Assembly (NCBI GenBank): GCA_037447605.1
Contig: CM074817.1
Coordinates: forward strand, 1,819,497-1,883,496
Reading direction: 5' to 3'
Origin: Zygnema circumcarinatum
Taxonomy: Eukaryota; Streptophyta; Zygnematophyceae; Zygnematales; Zygnemataceae
DNA: 64,000 nt
Position 1 is the stretch's first letter. Every line of letters begins with the position of its first letter. Positions 49,866 to 61,826 of the stretch are shown in pieces. Below the pieces are notes generated by a model. That model had not been told where the DNA came from. It saw only the letters and a list, made by a program, of their open reading frames with translations, and did no database searches. Position numbers and translations under genes: made by a program.

Positions 49866-52800
49866 CTACCGCCTGCTTTTTCGCCGCCTTCGGTCCTTTT
49901 CTGAGTCCGTTTCACTCTCACTTTCGCTCTCAGAGTCACTACCACTGTCATCATCATCACTCTCACTGTCACTATCGCTCCCACTCCCATCCGAGCTCTC
50001 ACTTTCACTACCATCACCGCTCTCACTCTCCGATTCAAGATCCGGCGGTTTCTGCTGCTGCATAATTAGTTTCGGCATGTTCTTCAAGAATTCACGCAGA
50101 TTATCCGTGAGCCCTCCCAGACCGATAGATGTGAAGAAGTTGATTGCAAAACGTGTGTTCTTGGGATTGTCTCTTGGAAAGACCCCAATGAAGGCCGCCT
50201 CCATGCTCGGATCAGATAGGCGGTCATTCAGACTTCGCAGGCCCATATGCTCCGATAACTCCTGCAGACCATGCCAATACAGATACAACTTCAGTAGCAG
50301 GTTCTTTCAACCCCATACAGATGCAGATGTATGCAGATGACATACTATGGTTGTTGCATGGGTGAATGCCTGAGTTTCCTATGAAAGAAAGACCAAAAAT
50401 GGCCCCTTTCACAGGCAGAGAGCTTTGTGACCTCCATGACATCGACCCTGGACGAGAGGACGGAACAAATTGTGCAATACCTGGAACAAAATCTTGATGA
50501 AAATACGTGCAGAGGAGGAGGTATCCTCCTCTGTGAGTCGGATGTAGGAGAGGATATCCCACGGCAGCGCGAGCCGTGCGAGGAGATGAGCGAAAAACTT
50601 GGCCACGTTGCGCAGCTTGTTCGTTTCCAAACGGTGAATCATCGAATACTGTTTCACAAAGCATGTCTCAAAATTTTCCTGAAACAGCCTGTTAATCATG
50701 CAAAAACGCTCACCCAAAAGCCCGTAGTAGCGCAGATAGGTACGCTCCTGAGAGCAACATTCCAACAACATGACGCATAGTTCCATCTGCACAGAGAAGC
50801 AAGTTTCAAGCATATTATAAGAATGAGATTCTGAAAGCAAGAGCACTCTTTATCTCTTTAGCTCGCTGACAGCAAGAACACAAGGAACATGCAACATGCA
50901 GGAAAACGACAATTTTGATGTTCGAATGATGTGGGCTCATCATCACCTCTTGACCGGGTTCCAACTTGATCTTCATTAGCTTGTGGCCCGCTTCTTCAAA
51001 GTCAACTGATGCCATGATGGTGAGATAGATCGTACGCCTCAAATTTACCAAGTTTGTCTCAGTCTGGTCCCTAATCTGCACCATCTGCTCTCTCGCTTCA
51101 GCTGCCTCCTCATCCTCAGAAGATCCTTCACTATCTTCATCATCCTCTTCTCCCTCTTCCTCATCTTCAGACTCCTCTCCGAGAAGCTCCTTCTTGATCT
51201 TCTCATATTCCTTCTCGTCCTCTGCAAAGTTAGGATTAACCTTGAATATGTCCAATCCTGTCTGTGGATCAAGATCTTCAGCCTGAAGCAAAAGATTGTG
51301 TGTAATCTGCTGCTCTGATTCAACCAGATCAAGCTCGGGAACAACTGCCTCGTGTCCTGCAAACTTGGCCTTACGGATCGCAAACAGTCCTTCAATTGTG
51401 AACTGAACGCGCTTGTCAATCTCTCCTTCATGTAGAATGGCTCGGAAACGGTCGAAAACCACTGCAGCACAAGATTCGCCCAATAAGAAAAGGAAAACAT
51501 ACCTTTTTCTCTAGCAAACCAAGAAACCCTTCAAATAACATAGTGCGCCTCGTAAAACCGAGAAAGAATCACCACACTCATTACTATGGCCGGCCAGCTC
51601 TCCACTTTTAGCACAAAAAGTAGAGAAGAAAAGCAGAGAAGTTAGTTGCTTAACATACCATGTAAACCAGTGGGGCTCACATCCTGCAACATCGCTCCGC
51701 ATTCTTTCATGAAACCCACTGCCACTTCCACACTGTCATCTGTCGGTTCCTCCAATAGCAATACCAACAGCTCCAATGCAAGCACTTCACTCGCTACTTG
51801 CTGGTTCACCAAATGTGCAATAAACCGCGTTGTCGCTAGAAGCACAGGCTGCATTCGACCCCAAAACCACACGCTGTCAGAAAAACTATAGCTTTGCAAT
51901 CCTGTCCAATATGCCCGGGGAACATAATTCATTTCCAGCAAAAACCCATACAACTATACGCCAGATCTTAGGGTTTGGGGAGGACCAAAACAGCAAGTTC
52001 TAGAGTTTCAGAAAGCAACAAGGCAGAATTCCGGGTTTGAGAGAGCCCAGATATCAAATTCTAGGGTTTGACGAGGCCCACAAATCAGAATTTAGGGTCT
52101 GGAAAAGCCCGAGGCAGCAAACTGTCTGGTTATCGAGAGCTAGCTATTAAGTAAGAACAGCTAAGCACTTCAAAGATTCAGGAACGCTGGTTCTGCAACA
52201 TATGCAAGCAGAATAACAGCATAAAATTCGTCTTATTTGACTAGTTTACCTTGTCGTTACGCCTGAAAGCACGTCGGAATTGCAAAATGATACGGGTAAG
52301 CAGAAGCTCTCCAAGGTCAGGAAACTTGGTATTCACCACCGCTGCGAGAGCTGCAAATACATGTGTGAATGTAGGGGAAGCCATCTGCGACTTCATGCAG
52401 GAGCGCACAAACAGACCCTTCCCCCGAATCAAATTCTCTGACAACAGTTCAGGAAGAATGTTCTTAATGTTGCTCGAGTTGACTTTGTTGACGAGTCCAT
52501 TAATACTCTTTCTCAGTGCATCCCACGTTATGCGCTGATATTCTACGCTCGACTTGTCGTCTATGTCTTTCATCATCTGAGCCAGCTTGAATGGAGGAAT
52601 GTAAATTCCCCCAGCCCTTCCGGCTGGCTTGGCTTCAACTACAGCAGCCTCCTTTACAACAGGAGTTGCGCCGGCAGCTTTGACAGGAACAGGCTCCTTC
52701 TCCAGTTCCCCATTTCCCCTGCTCTCCCTTTCCCGCACGTAATTTCCGTTCCGTTTGTCTACTCTTTCTTCGTCTGCTGTATCTCTCTTTCTCTTCCTTT

Positions 52801-53311
52801 CAAAATTCTCATTCCCATTCCTTTCCATCTCCCTATCCCTATCACGGTAATCGTCCCCTCTCGAATCCCTTCTTCTTCCTTCACTACGCCTTCGGCTATC
52901 CATGTCATCCCGCCCCCTGTGTCCTCTACTATCCCCTCTCTCACTCCTCTCATCTCTGTCACCCCTCCCTTCTCCCACCACCCCCTCCCTCTCCTCCCTG
53001 TACCTATGCCGATCCTCATCTCTCCTCCCTCCCCCGGCTCGGTCATCCCGCCTATATTCCGCTCGAAACCTATCCAATTTCCTATTTTCCTCTTCTTCTT
53101 TGTCTTTCTCCTTCCGAGATTCCCACCTGTCGTCTTCATCCGGCTCTGGACTTTCTTCTCTCCTCTCTCTCCCTCCCTCCTTCCTCTCTTTCACGTCATC
53201 CTGCTCCTTCTCATACCTAGTTGAATCATCCCCGTCTCTCTCCTCCTCTCGCTGCCCTTCTCTCTCTCTCTCCCGCCGGTTCCTTCTTCCCTCCCCCGCC
53301 ATGGCCGGCAT
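49866..53311 (-). CDS. CWC22: Pre-mRNA splicing factor CWC22 (MIF4G-MA3)
   Basis: Exons 53311-52250, 51848-51659, 51461-50947, 50786-50481 and 50261-49866 join in phase to 822 residues. CWC22 is a spliceosome component that delivers eIF4A3 to spliced RNA for exon-junction-complex loading. The first ~230 residues are Arg/Glu/Asp-rich (RS/RD-like), followed by [14 protein letters not shown]. The MIF4G domain has [59 protein letters not shown] and GEIDKRVQF. After an acidic linker ([18 protein letters not shown]) the MA3 domain has [37 protein letters not shown] and [20 protein letters not shown]. The C-terminus is Ser/Asp/Glu-rich. All introns are GT-AG. Confidence 0.95.
51963..52120. repeat. 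Five ~31-bp repeats with TAGGGTTTG core in CWC22 intron 1
   Basis: Diverged units such as CTAGGGTTTGACGAGGCCC and CCGGGTTTGAGAGAGCCC follow each other every 30-32 bp. The cores resemble telo-boxes in reverse (TAGGGTTT). Confidence 0.7.
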
Positions 53312-53451
53312 ATTTCTACGGCAACAGCAGCTCCTTCCCAGCGGCCGATGGCCCCAAGCTTAGCGGAGAGCGGCGGATAAATTCACATGTGCACAGTTTA
53401 GCGTTGCGTTCCAAAACTGCAAAGTCTAGATCAATTTTTCGATTCGTCCGA

Positions 53452-53500
53452 TACGATACGATTCGGTACGATACGATACGTTTCGAATCACATTCGATCC
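53452..53500. repeat. (GATAC)n short repeat in CWC22 promoter/5' region
   Basis: ATACGATACGATTCGGTACG-type repeats. Similar words dominate 63160-63380. Confidence 0.8.
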
Positions 53501-53602
53501 GGCACCAATGGATGGGCAACTGTGATCAGTACTGTCTCTTTTTTTTGCGTTGCCGTACAGTAGGCAAAAGCTTTGTCATCGTTTTCATCCGTACGACGGG
53601 TT

Positions 53603-54465
53603 CGATTAGGTTGTCAAAGATGAATTTAATGAAAATGGAGTATAGTTGCCGCGAGTCTGACGTTGCCACGTCGCGCGTCCGGATTTGTTGTGCTTTTCGT
53701 TGGATCGAATGCGCAGAAAATGGGGTATATCGCGTAACCATTCAGTCATTGCCACGTGTCATTTTCTACGTACGACAGCGTTCGATTTGAATGTTTTATG
53801 TGACCTACGGATTCGATTAGGTTGTCAAAGATGAATTTAATGAAAATGGGGTATAGTTGCCGCGAGTCTGACGTTGCCACGTCGCGCGTCCTGATTGGTT
53901 GTGCGTTTCGTTGGATCGAATGCGCAGAAAATGGGGTATATCGCGTACCCATTCAGTCATTGCCACGTGTCGTTTTCTACGTACGACAGCGTTCGGTTTG
54001 AATGTTTTACGGGACCTATTAGGGGGTGTCAGACTTAAAAAATTTCAGTACGCTTGTTCGTAAGTTTGACATCAGAACGAGTACTCCAGTATAATCGCGA
54101 TCCTTCTGCGGCGGATGACTTTCGTAACCTTTTTTTTCGTAACGCTTTTCGTAAGATTTTGTTAAGTCTGACACCCCCTATTGTTGTAAATAGGGTATGT
54201 GTCGCAGCGTGTTTAAAATGGCCACGTGGTGCATTCTTATTGGTTCAGCACTTGCGTGGATCTAATGTACAGTAATTTGGGTATATGGATAACCAGTCAG
54301 TTATTGCCACGTATCCCTTTTTTTTTTTTTGGATCGTCGAACGGAATGAGGTATACCTCTTATCCAGTCAGAAATTGCCACGTGGGTGCTGTAGTGTGTT
54401 TTTGGATCGTTTGTAGGAAATGGGGTATGTCGCTTATCCAGTCAGGTGGTGCCAAGTAGCCCTAA
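53603..54465. repeat. G-box-bearing repeat array upstream of CWC22
   Basis: Two 211-bp tandem units (from 53603 and 53814) are followed, after a MITE insertion, by at least three shorter diverged units. Each unit has a block of GGGGTATATCGCGTA, then CAGTCA, then ATTGCCACGTG. GCCACGT occurs about seven times in 0.8 kb. The array lies 0.3-1.2 kb upstream of the CWC22 start, so it may supply G-boxes to that promoter, which is inference. Confidence 0.8.
54022..54178. mobile_element. 157-bp TA-flanked MITE, copy C (inverted)
   Basis: Same length and near-identical sequence as copy A (10525-10681) in reverse orientation, with TA at 54020-54021 and 54179-54180. TIR GGGGGTGTCAGACTTAA is intact at both ends. 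It interrupts the G-box repeat array. Confidence 0.9.
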
Positions 54466-54505
54466 AATGAGAAAAAAACCAAAAAAAGACATAATCAATC
54501 TAAAT

Positions 54506-54541
54506 ATTACAACATGAGGCCTCAAGTTGTATTAATTAGTT

Positions 54542-54575
<34 letters not shown>

Positions 54576-54839
54576 TTTGTAAAAGTCACACACGCAAATA
54601 CACACACACAAACAGTCACAGGGAAAAAAAAAAAAAAAAACAATCTTAATATTACAACATTTGGCCTGATGTTGTAATATTGAGAGTGTTCTATTTTTTT
54701 TTTGGTTTGTTTAAAAAAAAAAACAATCTAAATATTACAACATTAGGCCTTATGTTATAATAAAAAGTTTGTTTTTTTTGTTTTTTTCTTTAAAAAAAAA
54801 TCAATCTAAATATTACAACATGAGGCCTCACGTTGTAAT
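54506..54839. repeat. Four 28-bp palindromes centred on AGGCCT or GGCC
   Basis: At 54506-54533, 54651-54678, 54734-54761 and 54812-54839 the sequence ATTACAACAT is followed by GAGGCC, TTGGCC or TAGGCC and then its near inverse ending GTTGTAAT. Each is preceded by CAATCTAAAT or CAATCTTAAT and set between poly-A and poly-T runs. Confidence 0.85.
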
Positions 54840-55007
54840 AAAAAGTTTGATTTTCCTTTTTTTTTGTTTTTTCTGTTAAAAGAATGCGCACATTCAAACA
54901 GTCACACAAACACAGACACACAAACGCACACACTCTCACACAGAAAAAAAAAAAAACAACAAGAAAACAAGAAAAAGAAAACGAAAGATAAAAAGGTGAA
55001 GAAGAAA

Positions 55008-55616
55008 ATGATGAAGAATGCGAACATCATTATCTCCAAGACCGGGTCCTTCCGAAATCTGTCCAGGGTTATTTGCTATACAACACATGAGTGTAAGTGT
55101 AAGTACGAACCTTTTTTCATCAAGATCAGATGTATCCGACATTCTTCGATCTTTTCGAACATCATCATCTCTAGGACCGGGTCCTTCCGAAATCTGTCCA
55201 AGGTTATTTGCTATACAACACATGAGTGTAAGAGTAAGTACAAACCATTTTACATCAAGATCTTATGTTTCCGACATTTTTCGAATTTTTTGAACATCAT
55301 CATCTCCAGGACCGGGTCCTTCCGAAATCTGTCCAGGGTTATTTGCTATACAACACATGAGTGTAAGCGTAAGTACGAACCATTTTACATCAAGATCTTA
55401 TGTTTCCGACATTTTTCGATCTTTTTGAACATCATCATCTCCAAGACCGGGTCCTTCCGAAATCTGTCTAGGGTTATTTGCTATACAACACATGAGTGTA
55501 AGCGTAAGTGCGAACCTTATGTACATCATGATCTCATCTTTACTATCTTATCTCAAGTTTTTTTTTTTTTTGGTAATTTCCAAAACTTCCAAAATTCCAA
55601 ATTTCCATATGTCTAG
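55008..55616 (+). other. 135-bp tandem repeat (4 units) with an open reading frame of 202 codons
   Basis: Units begin GAACATCAT at 55022, 55157, 55292 and 55427, period 135 bp = 45 codons. One plus frame from ATG 55008 is open through all units. It encodes four copies of a 45-residue block containing TGSFRNLSRVICYTTHECK. I do not recognise the block. Differences between units are mostly amino-acid changing, which argues against selection on the protein. It may be a plain minisatellite. Confidence 0.5.
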
Positions 55617-55685
55617 CATTTCAATATGTCTAGCATTTCAATATGTCTAGCATTTCAATATGTCCAGCATTTCCATATGTCCAGC
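55601..55685. repeat. Five 17-bp repeats
   Basis: Unit ATTTCAATATGTCTAGC repeated five times with few changes. It is followed by irregular GACT/TGAC repeats to 55870, densest at 55838-55862. Confidence 0.9.
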
Positions 55686-55870
55686 AAAATCTTTAAAGTC
55701 CGGAGGACTGGCCTGAGGACTGACTGACTAATGGACAGACAACCTAACTGACTGACATGCTGATCAACAGATTGTCAGACACAGACCAAATTTCTGAGTG
55801 ACTAATTGACAGACGGACTCACAGACGAGTCGACGGGCTGACTGACTGACTGACTGACTGATTGATTTGT

Positions 55871-56289
55871 CAGTTAGTAACCTCCATCTTTCCTCAACAC
55901 CCTCTCCTTTTTCTTCCTTCGCCCTTCCACCATTCTCCCTTTCACCACACTCCATGTTCCTTCCTCCTCCTTCCTCCACCAATCATTATTTGTCGGTTTT
56001 TTCCATTTCTTTGGTAGAAACAAAATCAACAGCAACACAAGCAGTAATAGCAAGAGCTGCAGCAGCAGAAAGGCAGAGGATCCGCAGCGACAAGAGTGTT
56101 GGTTACGGTAGATTTCGGAACAATAGGGCTGCAAGCATCAGCAGCAACTCTTCAGTTAGACAGGCGAGTGTAAGAAAATGGAAGTCGGGAGAACATGAAG
56201 AATAGGGGAAGATGATATCGCGGTTGTCCCGTAACCGTTTCGTCATCGAAACATCGTCGACGTCACCGTACCGGCACGAAACGGCTCTA
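55871..56289. other. Intergenic, no gene recognised
   Basis: Pyrimidine-rich then CAG-rich sequence. The short frames here match no family. Confidence 0.4.
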
Positions 56290-56480
56290 CAGTAGACCCC
56301 CCCAATATTTTCGCCATGATTTTGGCAAATATTGGGCGAAAATATTGGGTAGCGAAAATATAAGGGTGCGTGTTAACAATAGGCGGGCAGTATTATATTA
56401 AAAAGTGGTTTTGGCAAATTCAGGGCGAAAATATTGGGGAGCGAAAATAAGAGGGGCGAAAATATTGGGGGGGTCTACTG
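56290..56480. mobile_element. 191-bp TA-flanked MITE with 26-bp perfect TIRs (pogo/Tc1-like)
   Basis: Both ends start CAGTAGACCCCCCCAATA and continue to TTTTCGCC as perfect inverted repeats of 26 bp, flanked by TA (56288-56289, 56481-56482). AATATTGGG/GCGAAAATA words recur inside. CAGT starts with TA targets are typical of pogo/Tc1-mariner elements. Confidence 0.85.
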
Positions 56481-56482
56481 TA

Positions 56483-57633
56483 TTTGGACAATCGTCTTTG
56501 GACGAGGATGTGGTCTTTTTTTTTACGATTTTCGTAATCGCGGGATTGTGATTGTCGGTTGACAATCCCCGAAACGGCATGATTGTACCGGTGTGTGTTG
56601 GTAAACCGTAACAGCTTGTTTTGTCAACTTTTTTCGCCCGCCGCCCGCCGCCCTCCGTTTTGTCGCCACGCGCGCCTCACACGTGCGAGAGGCGCTCGCA
56701 CATGCGTGACGCGCATGGCGACAAGGCGGGGCACGATTCCTCGTCGGCGGAAAGCTGGAATTTCGAACCCGTTTCGGAGCGCGGAATTCTGAAATTTGGG
56801 GACATTTTTGTAACCTATTCCGCCGTACGGACGTGACAGACAGGTTCGGGGGGAGCCGTGGCCCGAATTCAGAAATCGAAATCAATACCTTTCCGCCGCC
56901 AAAATCTTTCAATTCCGCGGGCGATGGTCAAGGTCTGACTCCCCCTAATAACCGGTTTCCAATCAAAAGCGATAACCGGAACCGGTTTCCAATCAAAAGC
57001 GATAACCGGTTTCCAATTCCGCTAATCAGGAATCTAAATCGCCCCTCGCGCAACTGAACAGAACACATTATTAAGCAGCCTGTGTTCGATCAGTTTCCGT
57101 TTCAATTCACTTCACATAATTAAGGTTCGAAGACATTTCTATAAAAAGGCAACGCACGAGGATCTTGATCCGCAGCCTGTTGTTTTATTTCCTCCTTCTT
57201 CTTCTTTTTTCATTGGGAGTTGAAGCAGAGAAGCATTCTGAGAAGACCCTAAACAAGAAACCCAGAATTCCACAATTGAACCAAAATCCGCCCCTGGGAA
57301 CCAGCTGGAAGACCCAACAACAAGATTCAGTTTCCGGAATGAAGGCAGCCACTGCAAAGAAAAAACCCAACTCACGTTCCTAGAGGCACAGAAACATTAC
57401 TTCCTCTTGTGCAAATCTGCCATGAAAATTGTACACAAAATTGACCCACGACCAACACTGCGATCCTATCTTTCCGATGATGCATCCCTCAGACACATCC
57501 AGCTCCTCCATCTCCCCAACAAATGAAGAGCCCGCTTTTCCCATTCAGCTACACATAGCTGCAGCCTCTCTCCCCCAGAATACTTATGTACAGACTTTCC
57601 GCATGTAAGGCTGATTGTGATTGTCAACTTTCC
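56483..57633. other. Intergenic between MITE and poly(A) polymerase 3' end
   Basis: Includes a 31-bp direct repeat (AACCGGTTTCCAATCAAAAG at about 56950 and 56978) and a TATA-like CTATAAAAAGG at 57139. A hydrophobic frame after the latter has no ATG. No gene is called. Confidence 0.4.
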
Positions 57634-60600
57634 TCAGCCATGCAATGCATGGGCCACTATCTCCTTCCCAACGTGAACAGAGGCTACTCCCGAATAACCC
57701 ATCATCTCTGCACCCCTCCTCTTTGCCCGGGCCTTCTGACTCTGCTTCCTCCAATATCGTCTTGACTCGGGTTTCTGCTTCCGCTTCCTGCCACTGTGCG
57801 GCTTTGAGGGGTCACCAATAACGGCCGACCTTGTCCTTCGCCCCTCTGAGCCATGGCAGCCCATTGTCGGCGAATCATCAACTGATCCTCCATGAAGTGC
57901 CTCTGAAAAATAGGACCTGAAGTCTGCATCCACGTCATTGAGGGTTGGTGTGCCAATGTTGGAGGGAATAGCCAGAGCGAGCTGCAAACAGGCGGGGTAT
58001 CACCATGAAGTTTAACATGCTTTGTTCTCCATATAATCTTGCGTACAGTGTGGATCAAGGATAAAGGCAGACTTCAAGTCAAACAAGGGTTGCAAAAGAT
58101 CCCTACTGCATACAAGGGTCTATTGCCCATACATCCGTATAGATGTTGAACAAAGACTTGAGGGCAGAATGAATGCAGAACACAGGCATTAGCACTGACA
58201 TGTCAGCTTTCACATGCTAAAAACAGCCTTTTCGTACATTTAAAGCAAAACTTCACGTGCTGTTTCTGTCTTACCCTGTCTTGAATCACAACTGGAGGAC
58301 GATGAGGTTCCCAACCATGTATAGCTGGCTGAGCAAGCAATAGCCCTGATACAGAAACTGGATGAATAGCAGGAAGCTGAGTGTATGGCATTCGCCTATC
58401 GCCTTCAAAGTGTGGCCGGTGAAGCCCTTGTGCAACAATACCCCCCCGTGCTCCAAACATCATTCTGTCTACAGAAGGCATCAATAGCCCATCTCCATAA
58501 GCACTTCTCTCGTTTCCAACATGAGCTGCGGCCGTAGGTATGCCCATCTCCTGAGCAGGAAATGGTGGAGGTCGAAATCTCTGCATGTAACAACGAACAA
58601 GTTGACAAGCCAAATCTCCAGGAATTCATTTGTACAACGGCTAGCAAGACTAAGCGTGGAGCAAGAGAAAAACATATTCATACATCATCCTCATTTAGAG
58701 CACAGTTCCAATGTTTGATTGGTATGCATATGGTTTGATTTGCGAAAAAGGGATACAAACCTGCACTTTTCTCGCGATTCCTAGCTCCGATGCACGAAAG
58801 GAAAAAAATGGACAATGCGAACGACTAGAAATTTCATTCACTGTGGTGTACACTATCAACACAATGGCAATTGCCATCCAGATGAAGATATCTTTTGTCT
58901 GTTCGAAGTGTACTCTTACAGAGAATCGCTCTCTTGCAACCTCGCACCTGCGCATCTCAGAGTCTTTTAGGGGTTTTAGGGTTTTTAGCCACAACTATCG
59001 CATGTAACCATGCATTTAACATACCATTCGTGTCTCCACAGATTGGTGAGCTGATGCTGGTGGTTCCCTGTGTAAAATTTGATCCCTCGGCCTTCGTGCG
59101 ACCATCTGGTGGTGCTCCTCAATCAACTGCTGCAAGACCATGGAAACAAAAAAATAGGTCATCGTGAATTCACCATCCTTCATCTGATAGTGTGTAATTA
59201 CACTTGCTCACCACAGGGTTTAAGTATCCTGCAAACCTACCGTTTTTAGACATGTTGGGTTTTTCAAGTATTTCTGCTCAAACTACTCTTTACTGATCTG
59301 AGCATACTTAAGCTCAACAGGTGTGAGAGCCCTACTTCGAGCAGTCTTTGTGCCTTCTACGTTTTTCTCCATTATTCACCTCTTCTCACCTTGTTAAACT
59401 CCGCATGAACCTCCTCCGTCTGAATCGGTGTTGTGAACAACTTGTTCTTGATTTTGGCTTTCTTCTTCTTTCGCCCCTCCTGCGGAAGGTTTGGGCTCCT
59501 AACTTGAACTTCATCTGGACCACCTTTACGCTTTTTGCCACGCCGTTCTTCACTTGTTGGTCGCAGGTCAGCTCCAAATTGGTAACGCGTGCGATCAAGG
59601 TCCAAAACGGACAATAGCACCTTCTCCTCGCCCCAACATTGCTGCAAGCTTTGTGCTGCTGCTAAGAACTCTGAACGAACTTCGTCAATGCGATAAGACA
59701 CACGACCGATGTCATTCTCCGGAGCCTGTAAGAAACCCCGGCAGATGAAGACAACAATCAACACTTGCATGCTATTCTAACTGTGAAGACTCATTCCACC
59801 TTTCAACGACCACAGTTTTGGGCTTGGCCGGTTAACGTGATTAGATGTTCCATTTACTCGAATAAGTCATTATGATTCTGATTGTGTAACTACAAGCAAC
59901 AACATGCAAGTTCATATGTTGCAGCAGCTCATGCCTGTGGGTCCTCAACAGAAAGAAGCTCAGGATTGTCGATATTTTCCCATCCTCGCTCCTGCTTCGA
60001 CCGAGGCCGCCCACCTCTGGTTGCAACCACATCATAGAGGTAATTGTGCAATTTTCCATAGCACATAAAGAAACCTAAAAGAAGCTTCCCAAGGTCATCA
60101 GTGCCAGCCTCCCCCATCAAGTCCTGCAATATGACGGTTCGAGAAATAACATTAAGTTATAAAATGAAGACGGTGATTCAAACGAAAAAGAGCAATTGTT
60201 CTATAACAGCCAATGCGCCTAGAAGGAGTATCAAGATAAACTTTCAGGCCTCAAGCCTCGTAACGAGACAAACCTGCAGATATGAAACAACCATGTTAAG
60301 GAGGCAATAGCTCCCAATACCGCCACGGAAAGCCTCATTCAAGCTCCGCTGGCCGAGAAAACACTTCAATAATAAACATAATGGTCGCAATGCTGAGTAC
60401 TCCTGAAGTTGTTGCAGTACAAAGGGAACAGCTCGTGGGCCATTGAGGACATCAAAAGCCACATCGATTTTGAGCCCGCTCTCTCGCATCACAACTTTTA
60501 AGATGGGCACTCTTGCAAAAGCAATAGGTTCAAGGTCTTGCACCAATTGCCTCTGCTTCAAACGATTCATCAAGGGGCGCAACCATTCCCAGGCTGCAGC

Positions 60601-61615
60601 TTTCTGCCGCTTCGAGGAACCAGAATCCAAAATTGTATTTGGAATCCCCTTCCGTGACTCTATTGCAAGATCAACATCGGACCCCGGCAAAGCAAGGCCT
60701 GTTGCACTCGACCCAAAGATATGAAGTATTGCTTGAGGCCATATGCAACGGACAACATCGTTAATTTCTGCCACTGCTTCCAGCCGCTGCCGATTCTCGT
60801 CTTCTGAAAGCTGCAGCCACTGTAACAACAAACAGCTCTAGTAGCGAATATCAGTTCAAATGTTAAGTTGACAGACTTGAAAGTGACCGAGTATTGCAAC
60901 AGCGTAGTAGCAACCAAGCAGGAATAACGTGAAGAAAGCGCCGTGACGAAACTATAGCTTGGTGAAATGACGAGAGGAGTTTGCAGTTTGCAGAGAGCCA
61001 CAGTTCATCTAATTGCTGCCCGACAAGTTACCATATCGTCAAAAAAAATCGGAAAAGCGTAAAACCCAAGTCATTAAACGAGCCCATTTATCAAAGAAGA
61101 TACTAAGTTTCTTCCTCCTTTGTTCCTTAAAGTATCAAGGCTAAACGAGGCATCGATGCACGGGCCTGGCAAAATGACATAATTTCCCAATGCAGGGAGG
61201 AAAGACCCGGTGAACGCTGCTGCCAAGATCTCCACCAGGTCCGAGCAGCTGCGCTGCGCCCTGTAGACCCACGCGCTTCCTGAAGCCGCCTCCCTGAAGA
61301 AATAGGACCACGTGCAGTACTAAAAGAAGGTCGTGCTTCCACACTATCCGCATAACGCAAGTACGTTTCCTTCTCCCTTCCTTCTGTATTGTCAACACCC
61401 TGCGCAGTCCAGTGCACTTGCAGCGTTTCATCTCCGCTCTCTCCCTCCGCCTCCCCTCCCGCGTCCCCGACATCATCACCCGACTCGTCTCCTACCACAA
61501 ATGGCTGCGGAAAGTTCCTCTCTGCTCTATCCACTATTTGCTTCTCAGAAAAACCGCCGCTTTCCTTCTCTAATGCCGTCACCATGCTTGCAAGCTCCAC
61601 AGCAGCCATGGCCAC
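57634..61615 (-). CDS. Non-canonical poly(A) polymerase, TRF4/5 (PAPD5/7) family
   Basis: Exons 61615-61166, 60819-60274, 60123-59935, 59725-59390, 59129-59025, 58580-58275 and 57981-57634 join to 759 residues; all six introns are phase 0. The family adds short A-tails to nuclear RNAs for exosome decay. The nucleotidyltransferase core shows ILHIFGSSATGLALPGSDVD with the G-S and D-x-D catalytic signature, and a third acidic site in GLKIDVAFDV. The PAP-associated part has GGIGSYCLLNMVVSYLQ, LGKLLLGFFMCYG and NPELLSVEDPQAPENDIG. The C-terminal third is Lys/Arg- and Pro-rich and poorly conserved. Two introns look like GC-AG (61166/61165 CAG|GCCCGT and 59935/59934 CAG|GCATGA). A CAGCAG tandem acceptor at 59132-59127 could add or drop one Gln. 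Confidence 0.9.
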
Positions 61616-61826
61616 AGCTCACGTCTGGCCTTAGAAGTTGCTTAAGACGCCCCTTCGTCCAGAAATGACGCCATGGAAAGGTGTGCGCTTGCAGGCTCTA
61701 TGACCGCCTGTCCGCCGTAAGGGCTGTGCTCGCACGGGGCGGCACCCATCGACTGCTGAGGATTTCAGGAATTAAACATTGACGCGATCGGCTTGGAAAA
61801 TTAATATATATATATATATATATATA
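61616..61826. other. Poly(A) polymerase upstream region and (TA)n run
   Basis: Short 5' region of the minus-strand gene, ending in a (TA)n microsatellite at 61801-61827. No other feature seen. Confidence 0.4.

Noticed and set aside
55021-55560. CRISPR-like array
   Set aside because: The 135-bp units are repeated along their whole length without unique spacers, in a eukaryotic nuclear context.
57165-57383. Possible small secreted peptide with hydrophobic N-terminus (RSLLFYFLLLLLFSLGVEA) after a TATA-like box
   Set aside because: The frame starts with TTG and has no ATG between it and the upstream stop at 57117; no splice site supplying a start was found.
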